Assembly: GCA_002321335.1 (NCBI GenBank)
Contig: DCMG01000068.1
Location: 1-44,270 of the forward strand
Reading direction: 5' to 3'
Length of the DNA stretch: 44,270 nucleotides
Source of the DNA: Bacteroidales bacterium UBA1628
Lineage (GTDB): Bacteria; Bacteroidota; Bacteroidia; Bacteroidales; UBA932
Below the pieces are notes generated by a model, which had not been told where the DNA came from, searched no databases, and saw nothing but the letters and a program-made list of their open reading frames with translations. Numbering within the stretch: position 1 is the stretch's first letter; every line of letters starts with the position of its first letter. The translations under genes were made by a program, and so were the position numbers. Below, one piece after another: positions 7,112 through 15,550 of this stretch.

Positions 7112-7987
7112 ATGGATGCAGTCATAACCTACGTCAACGGTTTGGATCCCGTTTGGAGGGATGAATATTCAAAGGCATTGAATGTGCCTGCTCTAGACAA
7201 GCGGTTCAGGGATTGGGGAACCTTGAAGTACCTCCTCCGTGGCATTGAGACCCACATGCCGTTCGTCAGGAACATCCATCTGGTCGTGTCCGGGCCTACG
7301 CAAGTGCCCGGCTGGGCTTCCGGGAGACTGAATGTCGTGACACACAGCGACATCATTCCTCAGGAGTTTCTTCCGACATTCAACAGCACCACCATAGAGA
7401 TGTTCTTGCATCGGATTCCGGGTCTTGACGAGCGTTTCATCTATTTCAATGATGACATGTTCCCGGTGGCTCCATGCAAGGAGGAAGATTTTTTCCGTGA
7501 CGGGAAGATCGTGATCGGATTCTCGCACCACATTTTTGCCGGAGGAATGTACAAGCGTCAGAGCCGTAATTCCGACCGCATGGCCAGAATGGCTCTCGGA
7601 CGTGGAAGCGGTTTGTTTTTTGTCCGTCCACAGCACATCTGCTCTCCTATGCTGAGGAGCGCGAGCGAGGAGGTTTTCGAAAAGATGCGTGACGAGATAT
7701 ATTCAACTCTCTCCCAAGTCCGCACTAGGGACAATCTGAATCAGTATCTGTTTCTGGACTATCTTTACCATCAGGGGCGGGCTATCCGGGAACGCTTGTC
7801 CGGAAAGTTCTTTTCCATCGCGACCTCGTCCGCTTCCAGAATCGGGGAATATCTTAAATCTCCTTCCCGTAAACTTGTCTGCATCAATGACGTGCACCTC
7901 AAGGAGGAATCCTATCAGTCTGAAAGGAGGATTCTTCTGGATTCTTTCGAACGGGCGCTGCCCTTAAAGTCCGCTTTCGAGAAATAG
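7112..7987 (+). CDS. Stealth-family glycan phosphotransferase
   Basis: 291 residues from ATG 7112; the start matches the first conserved region CR1 (MDAVITYVNGLDPVW). The second region is clear: RFRDWGTLKYLLRGIETHMP (31-50), IHLVVSG (55-61), HSDIIPQEFLPTFNS (78-92), and FIYFNDDMFP with the metal-binding DD (109-118). Stealth proteins transfer sugar-1-phosphate from a nucleotide sugar to make phosphodiester-linked capsule polymers, and relatives include the GlcNAc-1-phosphotransferase of animals (known family). It follows licD2 by 4 bp in the same operon, supporting a phosphate-bearing envelope polymer. The 3' end faces the GT4 gene with a 12-bp gap. Sugar specificity is not deducible. Confidence 0.87.
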   Translation: MDAVITYVNGLDPVWRDEYSKALNVPALDKRFRDWGTLKYLLRGIETHMPFVRNIHLVVSGPTQVPGWASGRLNVVTHSDIIPQEFLPTFNSTTIEMFLHRIPGLDERFIYFNDDMFPVAPCKEEDFFRDGKIVIGFSHHIFAGGMYKRQSRNSDRMARMALGRGSGLFFVRPQHICSPMLRSASEEVFEKMRDEIYSTLSQVRTRDNLNQYLFLDYLYHQGRAIRERLSGKFFSIATSSASRIGEYLKSPSRKLVCINDVHLKEESYQSERRILLDSFERALPLKSAFEK

Positions 7988-7999
7988 GCTTGTGGACGT

Positions 8000-9097
8000 T
8001 TACTGACCGGTGATTTCCCTGAACAGGGAATCCCACTTTACCATTATCCTTTCCAACGTGAAATTTTCGGATCTTCTTTTGGACTCGGCTCCGAAACGGC
8101 TCCTGAGCTCCTCGTTGCTGATGACGCTGCATATTCCTTGCGCCAAAGTCATCGTGTCTCCGACTTTTGCAAGATACCCGTTGGCACCGATGGTGACTAT
8201 TTCAGATGGTCCTTTGGGGCAGTCGTAGCTGACGATAGGAAGGCCGGTTGTGAGGGCTTCCAGTAGAATCATCGGGAATCCCTCGAATCTGGATGACATG
8301 ACAAGGCATGAACTGTCCAGCATCTCCTTGCGCATGTCGCTTGTGTTGCCTTCAAGGATGACCTTGCCTTTCAATCCTTCAGAATCAATCTGGCTTTGAA
8401 GGGCGTCTTTCTGCCTTCCGTTCCCGTAGATGCTTAATGTCCAGTCTGGATGCCTGCCGTCCACTGTCTTCCAGGCTGTTATCAGATCCCTGAAGTTTTT
8501 CTGGCTCTCCAGCCTTCCGGCCGCTATGCAGCGCTTACGTGTCAGTGGCGAGACCTCTTCGGAAACGAACGACAGCGGATTGTAAATCTGCTCCACATCC
8601 GGCCTTACTTTAAGCCAATCCTCTTTGTCGGCCTTGGTCAGCACCACGAATCTGTCCAGTTTCCGGACGGCTTTCTCCAGCCTTTTCGTACGGAATGCCG
8701 CATAAATCCTTCCGAATATGTTCGAGCCGTATTTCAACATGAATTTCTCGTGAGAGAAATGGAATTCGCCCAGCTTCACGCTTCCGTCGGTGCATCTTGT
8801 GACGGCATAGAGCCCGTTGTCGCAGACAGTCACCGTGATGTCAGGGCGGATTATCCTAAGCAGCGAATCCAACCTTTTTCTGTACTTGAGCAGGAACATC
8901 CTGTCGTTCGTGTCAAGGTCGTGACGCACAATCCTTTCGCTGAGAGTGAAGAACTCTTTCCGCCCTTTCTGCCTGGCGGTGATGATGTGGACTTCGTAAC
9001 CCAAGACATCCGCCATATAGTTGGCCTTTGTCGTGAGCACTCTTTCGATTCCTCCGGAGAGGTTCAGGGCGTGTATGCAGTATGCCAGTCGCATCAT
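8000..9097 (-). CDS. Glycosyltransferase family 4 (GT-B fold)
   Basis: 365 residues from the start chosen here (MMRLAYCIHALNLSGGIERV), where the Gly-rich N-terminal loop of GT4 enzymes begins. An open extension to 9142 adds 15 unusual residues and overlaps a promoter-like stretch. Family features: GGIERV donor-domain loop, RCIAAGRLESQKNF at the C-domain start, and SRFEGFPMILLEAL followed by YDCPKGPSEIV, the E-x7-E nucleotide-sugar site. GT4 enzymes retain anomeric configuration and build capsule, O-antigen or glycoprotein chains in the cytosol. It is convergent with the Stealth gene, 12 bp apart, and belongs functionally to the same envelope-glycan block. The sugar added is unknown. Confidence 0.88.
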   Translation of the reverse strand: MMRLAYCIHALNLSGGIERVLTTKANYMADVLGYEVHIITARQKGRKEFFTLSERIVRHDLDTNDRMFLLKYRKRLDSLLRIIRPDITVTVCDNGLYAVTRCTDGSVKLGEFHFSHEKFMLKYGSNIFGRIYAAFRTKRLEKAVRKLDRFVVLTKADKEDWLKVRPDVEQIYNPLSFVSEEVSPLTRKRCIAAGRLESQKNFRDLITAWKTVDGRHPDWTLSIYGNGRQKDALQSQIDSEGLKGKVILEGNTSDMRKEMLDSSCLVMSSRFEGFPMILLEALTTGLPIVSYDCPKGPSEIVTIGANGYLAKVGDTMTLAQGICSVISNEELRSRFGAESKRRSENFTLERIMVKWDSLFREITGQ

Positions 9098-9495
9098 TGT
9101 GAGTTTTCGCTGCCAATTTACAAAGTTTACGCTGAAATTCAAAACGTTGTTTCACGCATATTCCCGCCGGCCAACCTTGGAGACTCCGACGAAGAGTAAA
9201 AGCAAGTTCGAAATTTGAGTGGATACCGCAGCAGAACGCCGCTTAGTGTTGTCGTGAACCGGTGTCTGGCCGGTCGGCTTTTTGGCGGGATTCAAGCGTA
9301 AAAAGAATAATGTCGGGCAATCTCTGCCGGGCAAAACCCTGGTGCAAAGATAGTTCTGTGTGTGGTGCGTACGTCTGGCCAAAAAGAAAATTGATGAAAT
9401 AGTTTCTGTTTTTTATGGAAAAGTGGTGAAATCTCGAAATAGGTTGTAAATTTGAGGCGTGACAAATAAAGTTTATCGGGTATAAAAAAATATTT
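9098..9495. promoter_or_regulatory. 398-bp intergenic region with a TAAATTTG -7 box for the DUF47 gene
   Basis: No gene of credible length or composition is seen here. A plus-strand TAAATTTG at 9447-9454 fits the Bacteroidota -7 box and would start transcription about 35 nt before the ATG at 9496. No TTTG is found at the right distance upstream. The left part (9240-9290) is GC-rich with short self-complementary pieces (CCGG... GGCCGG) that do not form a convincing terminator. Confidence 0.45.
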
Positions 9496-10155
9496 ATGGG
9501 ACTTTTGAAAAGATTCAGGATGTTGTTCCGTGGCACGCGGCATGATTTTGTTCCGATTCTTGCGCAGCAGACAGACTTCCTGTGCAAGACCTCGTCTCTT
9601 TTGGTCGAGATGTTCGGCACCGATGACGTAGAACTTCGCTCCGGAATGGAGAAGGAAATCAAATCCTGTGAGGCTCAGGGTGACGCGCTACTGACTGAGT
9701 TTCATGAGATGCTGTCCGCCCGTCCGTTCATTCAGGTCAACAAACTGGATCTCCAGGCTGTGGCGATGGCTATGGACGATTGTCTGGATGTCATCAAGGA
9801 CACCTCCAAAGCAGTCTTGATCTACCGTCCCGCCAAACTGGATGACCAGTTGAAAGATCTTGCCCAGATGGCCAAGTCACAGTCAGAGGTTCTGCATGAC
9901 GCCATTCCGCTTCTGGTCGATCTCAAGAAGAACCTTCCGGCTATCTCCATGGCGTGCGAGCGTGTGACGGAACTGGAACACGCCGCCGATGACGCCTACG
10001 AGGAGTATATGGGGTACATATTCAGCAACGAGGAGAACACCCGCGAACTGATCAAATATAAGAACTTGGCGGAGATGCTGGAGAACGCCACGGACGCTCA
10101 CAAGCGCATTTCGGACAACATACGCAAGCTTCTGCTCAATTATCTTGCTGATTGA
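9496..10155 (+). CDS. DUF47 / PhoU-like protein (Pit accessory protein)
   Basis: 219 residues, all helical, matching the DUF47 family related to PhoU: an N-terminal MGLLKRFRMLFRGTRHDFVPIL, a central MAMDDCLDVIKDTSKAVLIY, and a C-terminal ENATDAHKRISDNIRKL. Family members usually sit directly upstream of a PiT-type phosphate transporter and modulate it. Here no transporter follows. The stop (TGA 10153-10155) overlaps an ATG (TGATG) that opens a tiny hydrophobic frame ending in a run of 16 T. Either the partner is elsewhere or it has been lost. The protein is cytosolic, with no signal peptide. Confidence 0.85.
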   Translation: MGLLKRFRMLFRGTRHDFVPILAQQTDFLCKTSSLLVEMFGTDDVELRSGMEKEIKSCEAQGDALLTEFHEMLSARPFIQVNKLDLQAVAMAMDDCLDVIKDTSKAVLIYRPAKLDDQLKDLAQMAKSQSEVLHDAIPLLVDLKKNLPAISMACERVTELEHAADDAYEEYMGYIFSNEENTRELIKYKNLAEMLENATDAHKRISDNIRKLLLNYLAD

Positions 10156-10209
10156 TGCTGTGGCTGCTACTTCTGATAGTGGTCAACGCATTTTTTTTTT
10201 TTTTTTGAA
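10155..10209 (+). other. Tiny hydrophobic frame ending in a T16 homopolymer (possible remnant)
   Basis: ATG at 10155 overlaps the DUF47 stop. The frame reads MLWLLLLIVVNA and then five Phe from a run of 16 T (10191-10206) before TGA. One extra T would extend the frame by about 23 residues; one fewer would open another frame of about 40. A hydrophobic N-terminus at the position where a PiT transporter is expected suggests a remnant, or a slippage-prone short membrane peptide. The tract could equally be a sequencing or assembly artefact. Confidence 0.3.
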
Positions 10210-10244
10210 CATATTGGCATTCAGCGAGATTCGTATGACTGGTC

Positions 10245-10295
10245 TTGCCGTTCCGGCCAAGCCTTGTCCCGGCTGACATTTCGGCAGAACGGCAA
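10245..10295 (+). other. Hairpin upstream of secA
   Basis: TTGCCGTTC (10245-10253) pairs perfectly with GAACGGCAA (10287-10295). Inside the 33-nt loop AGCC (10260-10263) pairs with GGCT (10271-10274). There is no U-run after it, so it is not a classical terminator. It may be a structured 3' end of the DUF47 transcript or a leader element. Confidence 0.4.
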
Positions 10296-10309
10296 TCGGG
10301 GCTTAAAAA

Positions 10310-10360
10310 TTGTAAATGTCTTTGATTATCATTAAATTTGTAGGATAATCAGAGACATTT
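10310..10360 (+). promoter_or_regulatory. secA promoter inside a 17-bp inverted repeat
   Basis: TTG (10310-10312), a 20-nt spacer and TAAATTTG (10333-10340) fit a Bacteroidota promoter, with transcription starting near 10346. The -7 box lies in the 13-nt centre of a long inverted repeat: AAATGTCTTTGATTATC (10314-10330) with GATAATCAGAGACATTT (10344-10360), 16 of 17 pairs and the odd one T-G. The right arm ends 7 nt before the secA ATG. As DNA this is a symmetric operator around the promoter. In read-through RNA from upstream it would be a 17-bp hairpin followed by TTGGTTTT. Confidence 0.65.
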
Positions 10361-10367
10361 TGGTTTT

Positions 10368-13300
10368 ATGGCTATAGCTAGTATTCTAAAAAAAGTGTTC
10401 GGCTCGAAGGCCGACAGGGATCTCAAGCAGATCAGACCTGTTCTCAACAAGGTTCTGGAGGCTTACGGTCCGATAGACCGGCTCTCCAACGATGAACTGA
10501 GAGCCAAGACGGAAGAATTGAAGGCAAGGCTGCGTGAGTGCGAGGCTCCTTTCGAGAAGAGAATCGCGGAGATCAAGGCCAAGCTGGACGAGGATATTCC
10601 TGTGCATGAGAAGGAAAACCTTGCGACGGAGTCGGACAAGCTTGTCAAGGACGAGGACGCGGAGATTGAGAAGGTTCTGGAGGAGATTCTCCCGGAGGCT
10701 TTCGCGATCATGAAGTCCACCGCCCGCAGGTTCAAGGAGAACGCCACCATCGAGGTGACTGCCAACGACTTTGACCGAACTCTCAGCATAAACCATGACT
10801 TTGTCCACATCGAGGGCGACAAGGCCATATACCAGAACCATTGGGTGGCCGGCGGCAACGAGGTGACATGGGACATGGTCCACTACGATGTTCAGTTGAT
10901 CGGCGGTATCGTGCTGCATCAGGGCAAGATCGCCGAGATGGCGACGGGTGAGGGAAAGACCCTTGTGGCGACCCTTCCTGTTTTCCTGAACGCATTGGCC
11001 GGCAAGGGAGTGCATGTGGTGACAGTCAATGACTACCTCTCAAAGCGTGACTCCGAGTGGATGGGACCTCTCTACATGTTCCACGGCCTTTCTGTGGACT
11101 GCATCGACAAGCACGAGCCTAACAGCGACGCGCGCAAGAGGGCCTACAATTGTGACATAACTTTCGGTACCAACAACGAGTTCGGCTTCGACTATCTTCG
11201 TGACAATATGGCAGTGAATATGACAGACCTCGTCCAGAGGAAGCATCACTATGCCATTGTCGATGAGGTGGACTCCGTGCTCATTGATGACGCGCGTACT
11301 CCGTTGATCATCTCCGGCCCTGTGGCCAAGGCACAGGATGACGAGCAGTACATGGAGTTCAGGCCTTATGTCGAGAGCCTCTATCAGAAGCAGCGCGCTC
11401 TTGTGACCCAGGTTCTGAACGATGCCAAGAAGGCCATCGCCGCGGGCAAGGAGGACGAGGGAGGAATGCTCCTTCTCCGTGCTTACAAAGGTCTTCCTAA
11501 GTACCAGCCACTCATTAAGTTCCTCAGCGAGCAGGGTATGAAGCAGCTGATGCAGAAGGCTGAGAACTATTACATGCAGGACAACGAGCGCGAGATGCAC
11601 GTTGTCACCGACGAACTGTATTTCGTGATCAGCGAGCAGCAGCACTCGGTTGACATGACCGACAAGGGACACGATCTGCTTGCCAACGCGGTCTCCAATC
11701 CGGATTTCTTCGTGCTTCCTGACGTGGGAAGCCAGATCGCCGAGATCCAGAAGAACACAGAGCTCTCCGCAGAGGAGAAGCAGGAGAAGAAGGATGCCCT
11801 CATGGAGGACTACTCCCTCAAGAGCGAGCGTGTTCACACCGTTATTCAGCTCCTCAAAGCCTATGCGATGTTCCAGAAGGATGTTGACTACATTGTGATC
11901 GACAACAAGGTCAAGATCGTGGATGAGCAGACCGGCCGTATCATGGAGGGACGCCGCTGGAGCGATGGACTGCATCAGGCTGTCGAGGCCAAGGAGAATG
12001 TCAAAGTCGAGGCTGCCACCCAGACTTTCGCGACCGTCACCCTTCAGAACTATTTCAGAATGTACCACAAGCTCGCTGGTATGACCGGTACCGCCGAGAC
12101 TGAGGCGGGCGAGTTCTGGTCCATCTACAAACTGGATGTTGTTGTCATCCCGACCAACCGTCCTGTCATCAGGGACGATCAGGATGACCTTATTTATAAG
12201 ACAAAGAAGGCGAAGTATACCGCTGTCATCAATAAGGTTGAGGAGCTCATCGCCAAAGGCCGTCCTGTTCTGGTCGGCACCACGGATGTGGAGACTTCCG
12301 AGCTCTTGAGCCGTATGCTCCGCATGAGGGGCATCAAGCACAATGTCCTCAATGCCAAGGAGCATGCCAGGGAGGCCGAGATCGTCGCCCAGGCCGGTCT
12401 GTCCAGCACCGTGACCATCGCCACGAATATGGCGGGCCGTGGTACCGACATCAAGCTTTCTCCGGAGGTGAAGAAGGCCGGAGGTCTTGCGATCATCGGT
12501 ACGGAAAGGCATGACAGCCGCCGTGTGGACCGTCAGCTCAGAGGTCGTGCCGGACGTCAGGGAGACCCAGGCTCCTCTGCGTTCTACGTTTCACTTGAGG
12601 ACAAACTGATGCGTCTGTTCGGTTCCGAGAGGATCGCCGGAGTGGTTGACAAGCTTGGGATGGCTGATGATGAGGCTCTGGTGAGCGGAATGCTTTCCAA
12701 GTCAATAGAAAACGCACAGAAAAAAGTCGAGGAGAACAACTTCGGAATCCGTAAGAGGCTCCTTGAATATGACGATGTGATGAACTACCAGCGTGAGGCC
12801 GTATACGCCAGAAGGCGCAATGCCCTTTCCGGAGAAAGGATCGAGATCGATGTCAGGAACATGATGATCGACTCAGCCTCCATAATCGCCGGGCGCGCCG
12901 AGGGAATGCCTTATGCTGATTTCGAGGAATATGTGATGGCTCAGCTGTCGATAGACCTCGGCTTTGATGAGAAATTCTATTCAAACTCCAAGGGCGACCA
13001 GCTCACAGACGCTCTCTGCAAGCAGATGCAGGCTGTTTATGAGCGCAGGATGAACACCCTCGCCGAGAAGGTCTATCCGTTCATCAAGATGATCTTCGAG
13101 AAGCAAGGGAATATGTACAAGAACATAGCGATTCCTATCTCTGACGGACGCAAGATGCTGACTCTCAGCGTTGACCTTGAAAAGGCCTACAACACTCAGG
13201 GCAAGGAGATCGCCAAGGCTCTCAGCCGTTCGATCATCCTCTACCAGATTGACGAGCATTGGAAGCAGCACCTGCGCGACATGGATGATCTTCGCCAGAG

Positions 13301-13643
13301 CGTGCAGAACGCCGCCTATGAGCAGAAGGATCCGTTGGTTGTCTATAAACTGGAGAGTTACAACCTCTTCGCCACCATGCTTGAGGAACTTAACAAGGAT
13401 GTGCTCTCATTCCTTCTCAGAGCGTTCGTTCCTCTCCGTGAGGACAGCGAGGCACGTCCGGCCCAGGCTCCGAGAAGTCAGGACATGAACAACATGAGAA
13501 CCCAGCGCAATGATCTCACAACCAATGGAGAACAGAGAGCCAAGGCTCCTATTCATGTGGACAAGAAGATAGGGCGCAATGATCCATGTCCATGCGGCTC
13601 AGGCAAGAAGTACAAGAACTGCCACGGCGCTGGTTTGGTTTAA
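10368..13643 (+). CDS. secA: Protein translocase ATPase SecA
   Basis: 1091 residues, the long form usual in Bacteroidota. SecA is the cytosolic ATPase that drives unfolded preproteins through SecYEG. Visible motifs: Walker A MATGEGKT (about 191-198), Walker [13 protein letters not shown] (about 295-306), a second helicase domain with [12 protein letters not shown] and [13 protein letters not shown], and the C-terminal zinc-binding SEC-C motif ([17 protein letters not shown]) contacting SecB or lipids. Two extra segments relative to E. coli, one after the DEAD domain (near [20 protein letters not shown]) and an acidic N-terminal one, are typical of the phylum. It has its own promoter inside a striking inverted repeat. 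A bactofilin gene follows after 36 bp. Confidence 0.98.
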   Translation: MAIASILKKVFGSKADRDLKQIRPVLNKVLEAYGPIDRLSNDELRAKTEELKARLRECEAPFEKRIAEIKAKLDEDIPVHEKENLATESDKLVKDEDAEIEKVLEEILPEAFAIMKSTARRFKENATIEVTANDFDRTLSINHDFVHIEGDKAIYQNHWVAGGNEVTWDMVHYDVQLIGGIVLHQGKIAEMATGEGKTLVATLPVFLNALAGKGVHVVTVNDYLSKRDSEWMGPLYMFHGLSVDCIDKHEPNSDARKRAYNCDITFGTNNEFGFDYLRDNMAVNMTDLVQRKHHYAIVDEVDSVLIDDARTPLIISGPVAKAQDDEQYMEFRPYVESLYQKQRALVTQVLNDAKKAIAAGKEDEGGMLLLRAYKGLPKYQPLIKFLSEQGMKQLMQKAENYYMQDNEREMHVVTDELYFVISEQQHSVDMTDKGHDLLANAVSNPDFFVLPDVGSQIAEIQKNTELSAEEKQEKKDALMEDYSLKSERVHTVIQLLKAYAMFQKDVDYIVIDNKVKIVDEQTGRIMEGRRWSDGLHQAVEAKENVKVEAATQTFATVTLQNYFRMYHKLAGMTGTAETEAGEFWSIYKLDVVVIPTNRPVIRDDQDDLIYKTKKAKYTAVINKVEELIAKGRPVLVGTTDVETSELLSRMLRMRGIKHNVLNAKEHAREAEIVAQAGLSSTVTIATNMAGRGTDIKLSPEVKKAGGLAIIGTERHDSRRVDRQLRGRAGRQGDPGSSAFYVSLEDKLMRLFGSERIAGVVDKLGMADDEALVSGMLSKSIENAQKKVEENNFGIRKRLLEYDDVMNYQREAVYARRRNALSGERIEIDVRNMMIDSASIIAGRAEGMPYADFEEYVMAQLSIDLGFDEKFYSNSKGDQLTDALCKQMQAVYERRMNTLAEKVYPFIKMIFEKQGNMYKNIAIPISDGRKMLTLSVDLEKAYNTQGKEIAKALSRSIILYQIDEHWKQHLRDMDDLRQSVQNAAYEQKDPLVVYKLESYNLFATMLEELNKDVLSFLLRAFVPLREDSEARPAQAPRSQDMNNMRTQRNDLTTNGEQRAKAPIHVDKKIGRNDPCPCGSGKKYKNCHGAGLV

Positions 13644-13679
13644 TGAATAATATCAACTGAATATAATAATAAAAGGAAT

Positions 13680-14177
13680 ATGAGTGCGAATTATGGTTCT
13701 ACCGATTCTGCTGGCGTGAACGACATCAGCAGAATCTCGGCCGGTTCGGTGATCAAGGGAGAGATCACATCTCCTAACGACATAAGGATAGACGGTACAT
13801 TCGAAGGCCGTATCTTCTCTCAGGCAAAGGTTGTTGTCGGGGAGAAAGCCATCATCAAGGGTGACATTATCTGCAACAACGCTGATTTTTGGGGCAAGAT
13901 AAACGGCAACTTTTTCGTAAAGGATACTCTTTCCCTCAAGGATACCTGCGTTGTGGAGGGTGACCTGCACATCAGAAGGCTTCAGGTTGAACTTGACGCC
14001 AAGTTCAACGGCAACTGCAAGATGATCACCGAGGAAGAGTTCAACCAACTCACTTCCGGAAGCCGTCCTGGAATGTATGAGGTTCAGACTCCGGCTGAGA
14101 ACGAGGATGACTTCACAGTCTCATCTGGCAAGTCGCCGTTCTCTATCCAGCCCAATAACGACATTCCTGAGGCCTGA
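13680..14177 (+). CDS. Bactofilin (polymer-forming cytoskeletal protein)
   Basis: 165 residues. The bactofilin (DUF583) beta-helix core spans about residues 17-115: ISRISAGSVIKGEITSPNDI, RIDGTFEGRIFS, KVVVGEKAIIKGDIICNN, and INGNFFVKDTLSLKDTCVVE, each turn with the family's hydrophobic and glycine periodicity. Bactofilins self-assemble into nucleotide-free filaments on the inner membrane and help place envelope-synthesis or curvature enzymes. The tail after residue 120 is acidic and disordered (PAENEDDFTVSSGKSP). No M23 peptidase gene, a frequent partner, is adjacent. It follows secA by 36 bp and may be cotranscribed. The 3' end faces trkA with a 14-bp gap. Confidence 0.9.
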   Translation: MSANYGSTDSAGVNDISRISAGSVIKGEITSPNDIRIDGTFEGRIFSQAKVVVGEKAIIKGDIICNNADFWGKINGNFFVKDTLSLKDTCVVEGDLHIRRLQVELDAKFNGNCKMITEEEFNQLTSGSRPGMYEVQTPAENEDDFTVSSGKSPFSIQPNNDIPEA

Positions 14178-14191
14178 GAAATCGGCTTCTT

Positions 14192-15550
14192 TTATCTGAA
14201 CAGACGATCGATGTCCTTGACCGTATGAGGTAGTGCGAAGACTACCACACGGTCATAGGGCTCGATGTGTGTTGATCCGATTGCAATGTAGGATTCACTG
14301 CCACGTATGAGGCCGCCAATGACGGCGTCTTTGGGGAACGAGATGTCCTTGAGGGTGCCTTTGGTTATGGCGCAGCCTGGAGCGACAGTATATTCAAGAA
14401 CCTCGGCATCGGTGCCGCTCATGTATTTGACCAGACGTGCTTTGCCGCTGAGTGTGAACTTGAAAAGGCGGCCTGCGGTGATTAGTTTCTTGTTGATGAC
14501 GGAGTCCACACCCATTTCCTCGGCAAGGTGGATGTACTCGATGTTCTCGACCTCGGCGATGGTGCGGTCAACCCCGAACTTCTTCGCCACGACGCAGGCC
14601 AGGACGTTGGCCTCGTCATTGCCTGTCAGAGCCAGGAACGCGTCATAGTCCTTGATTCCTTCCTCAAGCAGAAGGTCAGAGTTCCTGCCGTCCCCGATCA
14701 CGACGATAACGTTGTCCGGAAGCCTTTCTGACAGAATCATTCCCCGTTCCTTGTCCCGTTCCAGAATCTTCACCGAACTGATTTTCGGGCTTAGTTTGGC
14801 CGCGACCAGTTCGGCGATGTCAGAACCCCCGAGAATCATCACCTTGTCGATCTCAATGTTGCTCTTTCCAAGGAATTTCATCAAGAAATTCATGCCTTCC
14901 CTCGTGGCGATGATGAACACCAGATCATTGAACATGAACTTGGTGTCGTACTTCGGCATGATCGTCTTGCCGCCACGGGAGATGGCGATCACACGGAACT
15001 GAAGCTCGTCGCTGGTGGCGATGGCGGCGAACTCGGCGATCTTCATGTCCAGAAGAGGGGAGTCCTCCTCCAGTTTGAACACCTCGACCTGAAGTTTTCC
15101 CCTTGCGAAATCCATCGATTCGGTCGAGGACGAATGCTTGAGCAGATCGAAGATCTCGTCCGCCGCGAGCCTCTCGGGATAGAACATCAACTCGATGCCC
15201 ATCTGCTTGAAAAGCAGCTTGTTCTCCGCTGATAGAAAATCGTTGTCGTCAATTCTGGCGGTAACCTTCTTCGCTCCGAGGTTCTTGGCCAGGAGGGCGC
15301 TCACGATGTTCACGTCCTGCGGCACGAAAGGCACGACTGAAATGAAAAGGTCGGCGTTCTGCACGTCAGCCTCACGCATCACCCTCAGCGAGGATGGTGC
15401 TCCCTCAATGGCGATCACGTCGGCTATGGCGCTGATGTTGGCGAGCCTCTGCGGATCGTTGTCAATGACCGTTATGTCATTGGCTTCCAGACTAAGCATC
15501 TTAGCCAGATGCGAACCTACCTCACCGGCTCCCTGAATGACGATTTTCAT
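14192..15550 (-). CDS. trkA: Trk potassium-uptake regulatory subunit TrkA
   Basis: 452 residues with two RCK/KTN units, each an NAD-binding Rossmann fold plus a TrkA-C domain. The first begins MKIVIQGAGEVGSHLAKML with GxGxxG and an acidic VIDND after strand 2; the second begins near residue 230 with VMILGGSDIAELVAAKL and ILERDKERG. The C-terminal TrkA-C ends with RVVVFALPHTVKDIDRLFR. TrkA binds nucleotides at the cytosolic face of the membrane channel TrkH/TrkG and gates potassium uptake. No trkH is in the window, although the two are often adjacent. The start overlaps the GT2 stop by 4 bp (ATGA), so it is coupled to the slyD-GT2 operon. Confidence 0.95.
   Translation of the reverse strand: MKIVIQGAGEVGSHLAKMLSLEANDITVIDNDPQRLANISAIADVIAIEGAPSSLRVMREADVQNADLFISVVPFVPQDVNIVSALLAKNLGAKKVTARIDDNDFLSAENKLLFKQMGIELMFYPERLAADEIFDLLKHSSSTESMDFARGKLQVEVFKLEEDSPLLDMKIAEFAAIATSDELQFRVIAISRGGKTIMPKYDTKFMFNDLVFIIATREGMNFLMKFLGKSNIEIDKVMILGGSDIAELVAAKLSPKISSVKILERDKERGMILSERLPDNVIVVIGDGRNSDLLLEEGIKDYDAFLALTGNDEANVLACVVAKKFGVDRTIAEVENIEYIHLAEEMGVDSVINKKLITAGRLFKFTLSGKARLVKYMSGTDAEVLEYTVAPGCAITKGTLKDISFPKDAVIGGLIRGSESYIAIGSTHIEPYDRVVVFALPHTVKDIDRLFR

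Noticed and set aside
11040..12512. A 490-codon open frame antisense to secA
   Set aside because: It is the mirror of a highly conserved secA sequence, rich in Leu/Val/His as expected from antisense GC-rich codons, and matches no family.
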